Positions 51,255 through 60,529 of a stretch of 64,000 bases of DNA are shown in pieces. The stretch spans positions 62,001-126,000 of the forward strand of contig NZ_ATVL01000009.1 of assembly GCF_000420705.1 (NCBI RefSeq), in the 5' to 3' direction. Both the position numbers and the translations under genes were made by a program. The notes below the pieces were generated by a model. The model saw only the letters and a program-made list of their open reading frames with translations, was not told the origin of the DNA and did not search any database. The number at the start of each line of letters is the position of its first letter. Within the stretch, counting starts at the first letter, position 1. This DNA comes from Hymenobacter norwichensis DSM 15439. GTDB taxonomy: Bacteria > Bacteroidota > Bacteroidia > Cytophagales > Hymenobacteraceae.

Positions 51255-54221
51255 CTAGCCAACTTGCTCCGCTGCTCCATTACGCTTTGGATAGATGCGA
51301 AACGTGGTGCCCACGCCCAGCGTGCTATTTACCTCAATGCGGCCCCCGGCTTGCTGCACAATGCGGTTGACGAGGTACAAGCCCATGCCGGAGCCGCTTA
51401 CGTGGTCATGAAACCGGCGGAACATTTTGAACAGGTCGTTGCCGTAGCGCGCCAAATCCAGGCCCAGGCCGTTGTCTTGCACCAGCAGCACATGAGTACC
51501 GTTGGGTTGTCGCTCGGTGGTTACGCGCACCACCGGCGGTCGGTCAGGGTGGGCGTATTTGAGGGCATTGCTGAGCAGATTGTAGAGGATGCTTTGCAAG
51601 TTGAGGCGTGCAAACCGAATGGTAGGCGCCGCACTGAAATCCAGCTGAAACTCGGCGTGTGCGGCTGTTGCCTGGCTCTGAATGCTTTGGATAACACCGT
51701 TGGTGAGCGGTAGCAATTCCACGGCTTCGGGCGTAAACTGCTCGTTGCGTCGCTCCACGTGCACCACCTCGGCCAACTCCTGAATGGTACTATGAATTTG
51801 ATGGAGCGCGCCTTCAAACATCTCAATAAGCTGCTCGGCCTCAGGGTCGTGGAAGGTGGCACTGCGCTTCAGCTCCTCGAACACCCCCGCCAGGTTATTC
51901 ACCGGCTGCCGCAAATCGTGGGAGGCGGTGTACACAAAATTGTCGAGGTCTTGGTTGATGCGGGTGAGCTGCTCGTTGGTTGCGGCCAGGTCGAGGTTGG
52001 CCTGCTGGCTTTGCTGGTTGGCGGCGCGCAGCTCCTTATTGGTGTTGGCGAGTTTCTGGCTGGCTAGGCGCAGCGCATGCTCGGCCATTTTGCGTTCATG
52101 AATGTCCACTACTGAGCCCACAAAACCTTCAAACTCGCCGCTACTATTGAACTTGGGCAGGCCGGCATCCACCACCCAGCGGTAAGTGCCAGCCTTGGTT
52201 TTCAAGCGAAAAACGGCGCTATAAGGTGTTTGGTTGGCGTTGGCAGCCCGGAAGGCGGCCCCAGCTTGCACCGCCTCGTCGGGGTGGATAGCATCAGTCC
52301 AGCCAAAACCCAGGGCCTCTGCTTCCTGCTGGCCAGTGTAATCGTACCATTGTTTGTTGAGATAGAGGCATTGCCCATCAGACACCGTTACCCACAGCAT
52401 AATGGGCACCCGGTCGGCCATCAGGCGGAAGTACTCTTCGCTCTCTACCAGCTTCTGCTCCAGGTGCTTCTGCTCGTGGACATCCGTGTTGGAGCCAAAC
52501 CACTTGGTAATTACTCCCTGCTCGTTGCGGAACGGCTGGGCCCGAATCAGAAACCAGCGGAAATTGCCTTCCTGGTCACGCAACCGAGCTTCGGCCTGAT
52601 ACGGCTGACCAGTGCGCAGCGCTTGGTGCCACTGCTGCTGTTGCTGGGGCAGGTCGTCGGGGTGGCAGAACTGCTGCCAGCCTTGGCCGGCCGTCTGCTC
52701 GAAGGTGCTGCCCGTGTAGTCATACCACTGCTGGTTGTAGTAGTCCATGTCGCCGCTGGCGGTGCCAGTCCACACCTGATGCGGAATGGCGTTGGTCATG
52801 GTTTCGAAGGCGCGGGCCGTGCGCTGCTCTTGTTGGCGGGCTCTAATCTGCTCGGTTACTTCATAAGCAAACACCAGCACGCCGTCAATCTGGCCTTGCG
52901 CATCGAAGCGAGCTTGCTGGGTGTAGTTGAAATAAGCTTCTTCCAGTGGGCCGCCAGCGGTGCGGGCAATCGGAATCGGAACGCTCTTTTCCTCGTGGGT
53001 AATGCCTGTTTCGTACACCTCATGTAAGGTACGCCAAGCCGGATAGCCCTTGATGGTGGGCATAACTTCCAGCAACGGCTTGCCCAACATCGGGCGCCCC
53101 GGAAATATCTGCTGGTAGGCGGGATTGGTTAGCTCGAATACAAAATCGGGGCCATCGAAAATGCAGATAGCCGCCGGTACCTGCATAAAAAACAGCTCTA
53201 GGCGCGCCCGTTGCCGCTCCACTTCTTGCTGCGCCAGTGCCTGTGCTTGGGTGCGCCGCTGAACCCGCGCTTCCAACTGCTGGTTGAGCATTTGTAGCTG
53301 CTGCTGAGTGCTTATCAGTTCGGCATTATTGGTCAGAAATTCCTCGTTGGCGGCTTGTAATTCCTCGTTGAGTGTAGCTAGCTCTTCGTTGGCTGCCTGC
53401 AATTCACTTTCGCTTTGCTCTAGTTGCCTACGGCCCATTACCGATGCCGTAACGTCGAAGGCAAAAACGAGGACGCCTTCCACCTCATTGGTGGCGTTGC
53501 GGATAGCCTGGTAAATGAAGTTGAAATAGTAAGCCGTCGGCTGGTCGTTGTTTTCACGGTCCAGATAGGCCACCATTTCGTGCCCGAAGTAGCTTTCACC
53601 GGTGCGGTACACTTGGTCGAGCAGCTCAAAGAAAAGCTGTCCTTCCAGTTCGGGTAGCCCTTCCCGGATGGTTTTTCCTACTAATTGCCGCGTGCCTACC
53701 AATTGCTGATAGGCATCGTTGGCCAGAGTAACAATGTGCTTTGGGCCTTGCAGCACGGCAATGGCGGCTGGCACCTGCATAAACAAGCTGTGCAGCCAGA
53801 CTCGTTGGGTGCTGGCATCAGCCAGGGTTCGATGCAGCATCGAGTCGGGTAGGGCAGGTGGCGGCGGGTTGGTTTCGGAGGGGGAGGAAGTAGCAGACAG
53901 ATTTTCAATGGACTGCATGATGTACCGCAGTCCGTTGCCTTCACCCAGCACGGGCGTAAACGTTAGGTGTTGCCGCTCTAGCAGAAGTGTGGCGGGTTGC
54001 CGGGTGCGTCGTACCTGCGCTAGCGCAGTAACTATGTCTTCGGTGGCGGCAGGCCATGCGTCCCAGCCGTTGCCCCCTACAATTTCCGGGAGCGGCAAAC
54101 CCGCCAGCAGAGTGAAGCCCGCCGAACAATCCAGCACCTTGCCTTGCGGGGCCAGCAGCAAGTGGTTGCCGGGCAGCACCCGAAACACCTGTTGATAATC
54201 CGGTAAGGCGGTAGTTGACAT
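51255..54221 (-). CDS. Cytoplasmic multi-PAS sensor histidine kinase
   Basis: 988 aa, ATG start. No signal peptide or membrane helix, so it should sense an internal signal. Residues ~1-720 hold about five PAS domains, e.g. VFRVLPGNHLLLAPQG, VLQGPKHIVTLANDAYQ and two PAS/PAC units of the VWTGTASGDMDYYNQQWYDY type. A coiled coil at ~268-325 has heptad repeats (ANEELATLNEELQAANEEF) and another follows at ~720-765. HisKA with His768 in ASHDLRQPVNNL; HATPase with NLLSNALKYAHP and SGMGLYLVNRIV. The H-box and the PAS layout are phytochrome/light-kinase-like but no chromophore domain is visible. No response regulator is encoded beside it. Confidence 0.9.
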   Translation of the reverse strand: MSTTALPDYQQVFRVLPGNHLLLAPQGKVLDCSAGFTLLAGLPLPEIVGGNGWDAWPAATEDIVTALAQVRRTRQPATLLLERQHLTFTPVLGEGNGLRYIMQSIENLSATSSPSETNPPPPALPDSMLHRTLADASTQRVWLHSLFMQVPAAIAVLQGPKHIVTLANDAYQQLVGTRQLVGKTIREGLPELEGQLFFELLDQVYRTGESYFGHEMVAYLDRENNDQPTAYYFNFIYQAIRNATNEVEGVLVFAFDVTASVMGRRQLEQSESELQAANEELATLNEELQAANEEFLTNNAELISTQQQLQMLNQQLEARVQRRTQAQALAQQEVERQRARLELFFMQVPAAICIFDGPDFVFELTNPAYQQIFPGRPMLGKPLLEVMPTIKGYPAWRTLHEVYETGITHEEKSVPIPIARTAGGPLEEAYFNYTQQARFDAQGQIDGVLVFAYEVTEQIRARQQEQRTARAFETMTNAIPHQVWTGTASGDMDYYNQQWYDYTGSTFEQTAGQGWQQFCHPDDLPQQQQQWHQALRTGQPYQAEARLRDQEGNFRWFLIRAQPFRNEQGVITKWFGSNTDVHEQKHLEQKLVESEEYFRLMADRVPIMLWVTVSDGQCLYLNKQWYDYTGQQEAEALGFGWTDAIHPDEAVQAGAAFRAANANQTPYSAVFRLKTKAGTYRWVVDAGLPKFNSSGEFEGFVGSVVDIHERKMAEHALRLASQKLANTNKELRAANQQSQQANLDLAATNEQLTRINQDLDNFVYTASHDLRQPVNNLAGVFEELKRSATFHDPEAEQLIEMFEGALHQIHSTIQELAEVVHVERRNEQFTPEAVELLPLTNGVIQSIQSQATAAHAEFQLDFSAAPTIRFARLNLQSILYNLLSNALKYAHPDRPPVVRVTTERQPNGTHVLLVQDNGLGLDLARYGNDLFKMFRRFHDHVSGSGMGLYLVNRIVQQAGGRIEVNSTLGVGTTFRIYPKRNGAAEQVG

Positions 54222-54354
54222 AGATAATAGGCTGTTCTGTGCAAAGCTAGGGACACCTTGCCACGCAATAGCGTACTTGCGAAAAACGAGAAAGGTTAAC
54301 TTTTATACGGGTGCGGTAAGCTCTACTGTAGCTGAATGGTCTGCCAACTTGTAA

Positions 54355-55371
54355 TTAGAAACCCGATACCAGCGTCTTGACCCGGCACAAAAAGCTGCCC
54401 GAGGCAATGTAGAGCGTGTGGCCATCGTCGCCGAAAGCGCAGTTAGCCACCACCTCGCCAGTATCAATTGTGCCCAAATGCTGCCCCTGCGCCGACACCA
54501 CCACGATGCCGCCGAAACCCGAAGCCCACACGTTGCCGTTGCGGTCAGTTCTCAACCCGTCGGGCACCTCCTTGAAGCGGGGGCGCTCTAGCTGGCTCAT
54601 GTCAAAAAACACGCGGCCTTTGCTTAGTTGGCCGTTCGGCCGCACGTCGTAGGCCATAATAACGGGCTTCAGTGAGTCGGATTGCGACACGTAGAGCGTG
54701 CGGTTGTCGGGGCTGAAGGCGAGGCCGTTGGCGGTGGTCAGGTTATTGATTTCCTGGGTGATTTTGCCGTTGGGGGCGAGGCGGTACACGGTGCCGGTGG
54801 GTAACTCGCGGCTATTGTCCAGGGCTTGCTGGGGCAGGCCGTAAGGCGGGTCGGTGAAGTAGATGTGACGAGTTTTGGGGTTAATCACTACGTCGTTGGG
54901 GCTGTTGTAGCGCTTGCCCTGGAAGTTGTCGGTGAGGGTACGCTTGCCGAATTTGCCGGCGAGTGGGAGTGAGGCCAGCCGCCGGTCGCCGTGGTCACAA
55001 ATCAGGAGGTTGCCGCGGCCGTCCAGCGCGAGGCCGTTGGAGCCGGGCTCTTTGCCGTAGGGCATGCGGCCGGAGTAGCCGGTGTGTTCCAGAAACTTGC
55101 TCAGGCCGCCGGTAGCCTTCCAGCGGTACACGGTGCGGGTAGGCGCGTCGGTGAAAAGCAGCATGCTGCTGTCGGGCACCCACACCGGGCCTTCGGCGTG
55201 CCCGATGCCGGCCGCCACAATTTCAATCTGTGCATCAGGAGCCAAGAGCTGGTCGAGGGCCAGTGCCTTCCGAATGATGCGGCCGGTGGTGGTGAAGTGG
55301 GTGGTAGGAGATTGGGCCGAGGCAGTGAAAATGCTTGCAAAGGCAAGCAGGCAAAGAAACAGCAGACGCAT
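54355..55371 (-). CDS. SMP-30/gluconolactonase-type exported protein
   Basis: 338 aa from the ATG at 55371; 18 further upstream residues lack a start context. Signal peptide ends FTASAQ. Six-bladed propeller of the SMP-30/LRE family: AGIGHAEGPVWVPDSSMLLF with a conserved metal-ligand Glu, SNGLALDGRGNLLICDHGDR, YNSPNDVVINPK with the Asn ligand, YFTDPPYGLP and NGLAFSPDNRTLYVS. It would hydrolyse a sugar lactone in the periplasm, metal-dependent. Divergent from the propeller gene at 55577 with 205 bp between. Might handle aldonolactones from sugar oxidation; substrate not readable. Confidence 0.85.
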   Translation of the reverse strand: MRLLFLCLLAFASIFTASAQSPTTHFTTTGRIIRKALALDQLLAPDAQIEIVAAGIGHAEGPVWVPDSSMLLFTDAPTRTVYRWKATGGLSKFLEHTGYSGRMPYGKEPGSNGLALDGRGNLLICDHGDRRLASLPLAGKFGKRTLTDNFQGKRYNSPNDVVINPKTRHIYFTDPPYGLPQQALDNSRELPTGTVYRLAPNGKITQEINNLTTANGLAFSPDNRTLYVSQSDSLKPVIMAYDVRPNGQLSKGRVFFDMSQLERPRFKEVPDGLRTDRNGNVWASGFGGIVVVSAQGQHLGTIDTGEVVANCAFGDDGHTLYIASGSFLCRVKTLVSGF

Positions 55372-55576
55372 AACGGGTGGGGTGTGGCTGTAGGGTCTAC
55401 CCAAGGGCGAGAAGGAAGGTTGCAACTTGAACCGTCAACCCTGACGAAAACGGGCCGTAGGAAGGTAGCGCGAAGCCTGTGCGCGTACCGTTGCACGTCA
55501 TCGTTGTAAAGGTTTACGTGTCAGCACCGATACGCGCAGTAAAAGCTGTGCGCTACTTACTCCTTACCTGCTCCTT

Positions 55577-56653
55577 GTGAAATGCCTGCTCTACTTTTTC
55601 CTGCTCGCCTTGACCTCACTTACTGCCGCTGCCCAAACCTCGGAAACACCTTTAGAAGAAGTGGCCGAATTCGGGCGGCACCAGCCCATTGGCGTGGCCG
55701 TGTCGCAGCAGGGGCGCATCTTCGTCACGTTTCCCAAGCACCCCACCGACTACGATTTTGGCCTGGCTGAAATAGTAAGCGGCAAGCGCCTGCCGTACCC
55801 CAACGCCGAGTGGAACCAATGGGACTCAACCCGCGCCGCCAGCCGCTTCGTAAATGTACAGGCCCTGTTCGTGGACCAAACCAACGCCCTGTGGGTGCTC
55901 GACCCCGCAAACCCCGGCGACGAAGCCCCGGTTATTGCCGGTATCAAGCTGCTGAAAGTCAACCTGGCCACCAACAAAGTGGAGCGCATCTATCGGTTCG
56001 AGGACTTGCCGCGCGAACGGTCGGGCCTCAACGATGTGCGAGTGGATACGCGCAACCAAGTAGCCTACCTCTCCGACCCGAAGCTAGCCGGGCTAGTGGT
56101 GCTGGATTTGCGCACTGGCAAAAGCCGCCTCGTGCTGCAAGGCCACAAGTCTACGGCGGCGGCGCCGGGCTTCGTGCTGCGCATTGATGGCAAGGAAGTG
56201 AAGGACAAAACCGGCAAACCGTTCAGCAGCAACGTCAACGGCATTGCCCTCACCCACGACTTCCAGTACCTGTACTACCGCGCCATCAACCAAACCAAGC
56301 TCTACCGTATTCCTGCCGAAACCCTGCGCAATGCGGCCCTCACGCCCACCGAAGTGGCGACCCGGGTGGAGGAAGTGGGCGAAACGGGCATCTCGCACGG
56401 CATGATTGCCGATGCCGCCGGCAACGTCTACCTCACCGATTCGCCCAACCACGCCGTGCGCCGCGTCACGCCCGCCGGCCGCCTCGAAACCGTAGTGAAA
56501 GATAACCGCCTACTCTGGCCCGACTCGTTCGGCCTCGGCCCCGACAACTACCTCTACCTCACCGCCGCCCAAATCGAGCGGACCCCCAAGTGGAACAACG
56601 GCCAAGACCGAGTGCAGTACCCGTTCCGGCTGTACCGGGTGAAGTTGAAGTAG
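55577..56653 (+). CDS. Exported propeller protein of the major royal jelly/yellow (SMP-30-like) type
   Basis: 358 aa with a GTG start directly followed by a typical signal peptide (KCLLYFFLLALTSLTAAAQ); no ATG in frame would keep it. Pattern of the MRJP/yellow family: GVAVSQQGRIFVTFPKH, QALFVDQTNALWVLDPANPG, LNDVRVDTRNQVAYLSD, SNVNGIALTHDFQYLYYRAI and HGMIADAAGNVYLTD. Periplasmic or surface; bacterial members have no settled function, some are quoted as lactonase-like. Followed 39 bp after the stop by a REP palindrome. Confidence 0.8.
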   Translation: MKCLLYFFLLALTSLTAAAQTSETPLEEVAEFGRHQPIGVAVSQQGRIFVTFPKHPTDYDFGLAEIVSGKRLPYPNAEWNQWDSTRAASRFVNVQALFVDQTNALWVLDPANPGDEAPVIAGIKLLKVNLATNKVERIYRFEDLPRERSGLNDVRVDTRNQVAYLSDPKLAGLVVLDLRTGKSRLVLQGHKSTAAAPGFVLRIDGKEVKDKTGKPFSSNVNGIALTHDFQYLYYRAINQTKLYRIPAETLRNAALTPTEVATRVEEVGETGISHGMIADAAGNVYLTDSPNHAVRRVTPAGRLETVVKDNRLLWPDSFGLGPDNYLYLTAAQIERTPKWNNGQDRVQYPFRLYRVKLK

Positions 56654-56691
56654 AAGTGTAGAATAGCGCACGTCAGCCAAAAAACTGTCAT

Positions 56692-56799
56692 AAAGCATGT
56701 CATGCAGAGCGCAGCGAAGCATCTCGCGTGGTGCCGTTGGGTTTACTCATGCAATGTCAGGACGCGAGATGCTTCGCTGCGCTCTGCATGACGTGCTTT
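56692..56799. repeat. REP-like palindrome B
   Basis: 38-nt arms at 56692-56729 and 56762-56799, 37 of 38 complementary, 32-nt loop. Core GTCATGCAGAGCGCAGCGAA plus GCATCTCGCGT. Directly downstream of the propeller gene. Confidence 0.9.
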
Positions 56800-56913
56800 C
56801 TATTTCCTATCCTTGCTTTAGAACCTGAACAGGAACTGCTTTTGCCGATAATGCGCTGAACTGACTCGGCCTACCACCGGTTTAATAGCTCTGTACATTC
56901 AAATTGCTTGCTT

Positions 56914-58530
56914 ATGTCGTCCACGACCCTATCTATAGCACCTGTCGATCAGGTCACGTTTCATAATTCCCTGGTAGACGAGCTGCACGGCGAAGTAGCG
57001 CCCAACAAGCTGCCGCGCCAGGTACCCGGCTACCACTATTCCCGCATCGACCCAACGCCCGTGCACGACCCGCACCTGCTGGCCTGGGCCGACGACCTGG
57101 CCGCTTACCTAGGCCTGAGCCGCCCACCGGAGCGCGGGCCGGCCGTGGATGCGCTAGCCGGCAACCTCGTGACGGAAACGATGAAGCCGTTTGCGGCCCG
57201 TTACGGCGGCCACCAGTTCGGTAATTGGGCCGGGCAGTTGGGCGATGGGCGCGCTATTTCATTAGGCGAAGTGCAAGCCACCGACGGCACCAACTGGGAA
57301 ATCCAGCTGAAAGGAGCGGGGCCTACGCCGTACTCACGCCGGGCCGATGGTCGGGCCGTGTTGCGGTCCTCGTTGCGGGAGTTTCTGTGCTCGGAAGCCA
57401 TGCACTACCTGGGCGTGCCCACCACCCGGGCCTTGAGTCTGGTAGCCACCGGCGACGAAGTGGTGCGGGACATGTTCTACAACGGCAACGCCCGGCCCGA
57501 GCCCGGCGCCATTGTGGCGCGCGTAGCCCCCACGTTTGTTCGGTTCGGCAGCTTCCAGATCCTGACTTCCCTCGGCGAAATCGATAACCTCCGCACCCTC
57601 GCCGACTACGTAATCCGGCATTATTACCCGGAGCTAGGCGAGCCGGGGCCGGAGGTGTATTTGCGCTGGTTCGAGGAAGTAAGCCGCCGCACGGCCGTGA
57701 TGGTGGCGCATTGGATGAGCGTAGGCTTCGTGCATGGCGTGATGAACACCGACAACATGTCCATCCTGGGCCTCACCATCGACTACGGCCCCTACGGCTG
57801 GCTGGAACCCTACGACCCCGACTGGACCCCCAACACCACCGACTTCGGCAGCCGCCGCTACGCCTTCGGGCAGCAAATTAATGTGGCTCTCTGGAACCTG
57901 TTCCAACTGGCCCGGACCCTCACGCCGCTTATCACCACCAACGTGCAGGAGCTGAACAAGGGCCTGGACGTGTACCGCACCACCTTGGCCGAAACCCAGC
58001 ACCAGATGATGCTGGCCAAGCTGGGCCTGACAAGCGGCAACTCCGAAGAAGACCGCGCCCTCATCGACAGCCTGACCGATGCCCTGGCCGAAACTCAGGT
58101 GGATATGACGATATTCTTCCGTCAGCTTTCGCACGCTGCGTATTGTCTGCTGAGTTCCACTGACCAACCCGCGCAGCCGTTGTTCGACGAGCTGTGGAGC
58201 GCAGCTTCCTATCCTGAATTGGGCACCGAGCAGGAGGCCTTGCAGCACTGGTTCGGCCGCTACGCCACCCGCCTCCGCCAGGAAACCGCCAGCGCCGAAG
58301 CGGTGCGAGAAGGCATGCTTAGCGTGAACCCGAAGTACGTGCTGCGCAACTACCTCGCCCAGCAAGCCATTGAAGCCGCCGAAGCCGGTGACCTATCAGT
58401 GCTGAACCGACTGATGGACGTACTGAAAACTCCTTACGCCGAGCAGCCCGAGCACGACGACCTGGCAGCCAAGCGTCCCGCCTGGGCGAGTGACAAGCCC
58501 GGTTGCGCCACGCTTTCGTGCAGCTCGTAA
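56914..58530 (+). CDS. selO: SelO protein adenylyltransferase (UPF0061/YdiU)
   Basis: 538 aa from the ATG at 56914; a TTG six bases earlier is not needed. SelO is a pseudokinase that transfers AMP to Ser, Thr or Tyr of target proteins. Typical features: FAARYGGHQFGNWAGQLGDGRA near the N-terminus (quoted in part), the nucleotide-binding TPYSRRADGRAVLRSSLRE, the catalytic-loop-like VHGVMNTDNMSI and DYGPYGWLEPYDP, and the C-terminal KPGCATLSCSS whose Cys pair is the redox site (Sec in some relatives). Cytoplasmic, likely redox-controlled. Single gene, with REP palindromes on both sides. Confidence 0.95.
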   Translation: MSSTTLSIAPVDQVTFHNSLVDELHGEVAPNKLPRQVPGYHYSRIDPTPVHDPHLLAWADDLAAYLGLSRPPERGPAVDALAGNLVTETMKPFAARYGGHQFGNWAGQLGDGRAISLGEVQATDGTNWEIQLKGAGPTPYSRRADGRAVLRSSLREFLCSEAMHYLGVPTTRALSLVATGDEVVRDMFYNGNARPEPGAIVARVAPTFVRFGSFQILTSLGEIDNLRTLADYVIRHYYPELGEPGPEVYLRWFEEVSRRTAVMVAHWMSVGFVHGVMNTDNMSILGLTIDYGPYGWLEPYDPDWTPNTTDFGSRRYAFGQQINVALWNLFQLARTLTPLITTNVQELNKGLDVYRTTLAETQHQMMLAKLGLTSGNSEEDRALIDSLTDALAETQVDMTIFFRQLSHAAYCLLSSTDQPAQPLFDELWSAASYPELGTEQEALQHWFGRYATRLRQETASAEAVREGMLSVNPKYVLRNYLAQQAIEAAEAGDLSVLNRLMDVLKTPYAEQPEHDDLAAKRPAWASDKPGCATLSCSS

Positions 58531-58583
58531 TGGTGGTGAGTGCCGTAAGGTCTTGTGAGGCTTTGTGTAATTTGTAATTGCCC

Positions 58584-58676
58584 GTCATGCAGAGCGCAGC
58601 GAAGCATCTCGCGTGCTGATAGTGGAGTAGTAATCCATTGTCAGTATGCAAGATGCTTCGCTGCGCTCTGCATGTC
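58584..58676. repeat. REP-like palindrome C
   Basis: 36-nt arms at 58584-58619 and 58641-58676, 32 of 36 complementary, 21-nt loop; GCAGAGCGCAGCGAAGCATC core as in B. Lies between selO and the amidohydrolase gene. The right arm is the more diverged (CTTGCATACTGA side). Confidence 0.85.
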
Positions 58677-58744
58677 AAATGGCTTGGCACTGGATTTTAT
58701 TAGAGGGCGTTTATCTTCCAGCCAAATACCTATTACTCCCAGCT

Positions 58745-60331
58745 ATGTGGCGCGCAATTCTACTGTTCCTAACCGTCGCGCTGCTTTCCAATCCTGCCCT
58801 GGCCCAGCAGCCCCGCGCCGACCTGCTGATCCGCAACGGCCGGGTGCTGGATGGAACTGGCAACGCCTGGTTTTACGCCGATGTAGCCGTGCAGGCCGGT
58901 AAAATCCTTGCCGTGGGAAGGCTGCCTAAAGACTACCCCGCCGATACTGTGCTCAATGCCCGTGGCCTTATAGTAGCGCCCGGCTTCATCGACGTGCATA
59001 CCCACATCGAAGACGATGAAGTCAAGCAGCCTACCGCCGATAACTTCATCTACGACGGCGTAACCACGGTTATTACCGGCAACTGCGGCTCCTCCCGGCC
59101 CGATTTGCGCCGCTACTTCGCCTTCCTCGATAGTCTGCACTTATCGGTAAATGTGGCCTCGCTGGTGGGCCACGGCACCGTACGCAAGGCGGTGATGGGC
59201 CGCGCCAACCGCATGCCTACGGAAGCAGAGCTAGGCCAGATGGAAACGCTGGTGGAGCAAGCCATGCAGGCCGGGGCCGTGGGGATGTCGTCGGGGCTGA
59301 TTTACGTGCCTGGCACCTACACCCGCACGCCCGAGCTGGTGCGCTTGGCACGGGTGGCGGCGCGCTACCAAGGCCTCTACGCCACCCACATGCGCAACGA
59401 GAGCGACAGTGTGCGGCAGGCCATTCAGGAGGCCTTGTTGGTCGGGCGGGAAGCCGGCTTGCCCGTGGAAATTTCGCACCTCAAGCTGGGCGGCCAGGCC
59501 AACTGGGGACACGCCGCCGACCTGCTGAACCTGATAGAAACTGCCCGCCAAAACGGCCAGGAAGTCACCATCGACCAGTACCCCTACACCGCTAGCTCCA
59601 CGTCCCTCAGCACCCTGCTCCCCGACAACGTGCAAGCCGACGGCCGCGACTCGTTGCGGGTTCGGCTGGCCCGCCCGGCGGTGCGCAAGGCAGTGGAAAC
59701 TTTTCTGGTGGCGCGCCTGCGCAAGCGGAAACTGCGCCACTTCAGCTACGCCGTAGTCGCCAGCTTCCCACCCGACCCGAGCTACAACGGCCTCAGCATC
59801 GAAGCCATCAACCAGCGTCGGGGGCGTCCGCACAACGCCCGCGCCGAAGCCGCTACCATCCTGGATTTGGTGTTGCAGCACGATGCCGGCATGGTGTTCC
59901 ATGGCATGAGCGAGCCTGACGTGCAGCAGATTATGCGCTACCCCTTCAACATGGTGGCTTCCGACGCCAGCATCCGGGTGTGGCAGGAGGGCGTGCCGCA
60001 CCCGCGCGGCTACGGTTCCAATGCACGCGTGCTGGGCCACTACGTGCGGGAGCTGCACGTTATCAGCCTCGAAGAAGCGGTGCGCCGCATGACCTCACTG
60101 CCTGCCCAAACCTTCGGCCTCACCGACCGGGGCCTGCTGCGCCCCGGCCTCGCCGCCGACCTCGTCGTATTCGACCCCAAGGAAGTAGCCGAGCGGTCCA
60201 CCTTCACCCAGCCGCACCAGTACAGCGTGGGCATGCGCTACGTGTTGGTCAACGGCCAACTTACCGTGCGCAACGGCCAACACACCAAGCGCCGCGCCGG
60301 CCAGGTGCTCTACGGGCCAGGCCGCCGGTAA
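58745..60331 (+). CDS. Exported N-acyl-D-amino-acid deacylase-type amidohydrolase
   Basis: 528 aa from the ATG at 58745 (MWRAILLFLTVALLSNPALA), a clean signal peptide; a longer reading back to 58646 would run through REP-C and was rejected. D-aminoacylase family: DLLIRNGRVLDGTGN, the metal site HTHIEDD with HxH, the conserved GNCGSS Cys, EISHLKLGGQANWG and the late metal-site Asp in MVASDASIRV. It would split N-acyl-D-amino acids or related amides in the periplasm, with zinc. Natural substrate could be cell-wall or peptide derived. Flanked by REP-C and REP-D, no operon partner. Confidence 0.88.
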   Translation: MWRAILLFLTVALLSNPALAQQPRADLLIRNGRVLDGTGNAWFYADVAVQAGKILAVGRLPKDYPADTVLNARGLIVAPGFIDVHTHIEDDEVKQPTADNFIYDGVTTVITGNCGSSRPDLRRYFAFLDSLHLSVNVASLVGHGTVRKAVMGRANRMPTEAELGQMETLVEQAMQAGAVGMSSGLIYVPGTYTRTPELVRLARVAARYQGLYATHMRNESDSVRQAIQEALLVGREAGLPVEISHLKLGGQANWGHAADLLNLIETARQNGQEVTIDQYPYTASSTSLSTLLPDNVQADGRDSLRVRLARPAVRKAVETFLVARLRKRKLRHFSYAVVASFPPDPSYNGLSIEAINQRRGRPHNARAEAATILDLVLQHDAGMVFHGMSEPDVQQIMRYPFNMVASDASIRVWQEGVPHPRGYGSNARVLGHYVRELHVISLEEAVRRMTSLPAQTFGLTDRGLLRPGLAADLVVFDPKEVAERSTFTQPHQYSVGMRYVLVNGQLTVRNGQHTKRRAGQVLYGPGRR

Positions 60332-60348
60332 TAAGGAACTGCCACTAC

Positions 60349-60449
60349 CGGTCATGCAGAGGCGCAGCCGAAGCATCTCGCTCGAATTCTTGTGTTTGCT
60401 TATGCAATGTCAGCACGCGAGATGCTTCGGCTACGCCTCTGCATGACCG
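60349..60449. repeat. REP-like palindrome D
   Basis: 33-nt arms at 60349-60381 and 60417-60449, 32 of 33 complementary, 35-nt loop. Carries the longer core GCAGAGGCGCAGCCGAAGCA in place of B/C's GCAGAGCGCAGCGAAGCA; both arms share the change. After the amidohydrolase. Confidence 0.9.
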
Positions 60450-60529
60450 TCCTTTTATGAGGAACGAGCAGTTTTGTAGTTACTGAGCCATTAACAGGCG
60501 TAAGAAAAATAAATGTTGAATTTCGCGCT

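Noticed and set aside
56840..56890. TTTTGCCGATAA box ahead of selO
   Set aside because: The sequence at the expected -7 distance (TTTAATAG) does not fit TAnnTTTG and lies only ~30 nt from the ATG; selO is not a PUL gene.
58646..58744. Longer N-terminus of the amidohydrolase starting inside REP-C
   Set aside because: It would translate the repeat arm and place ~33 residues before a clean signal peptide.
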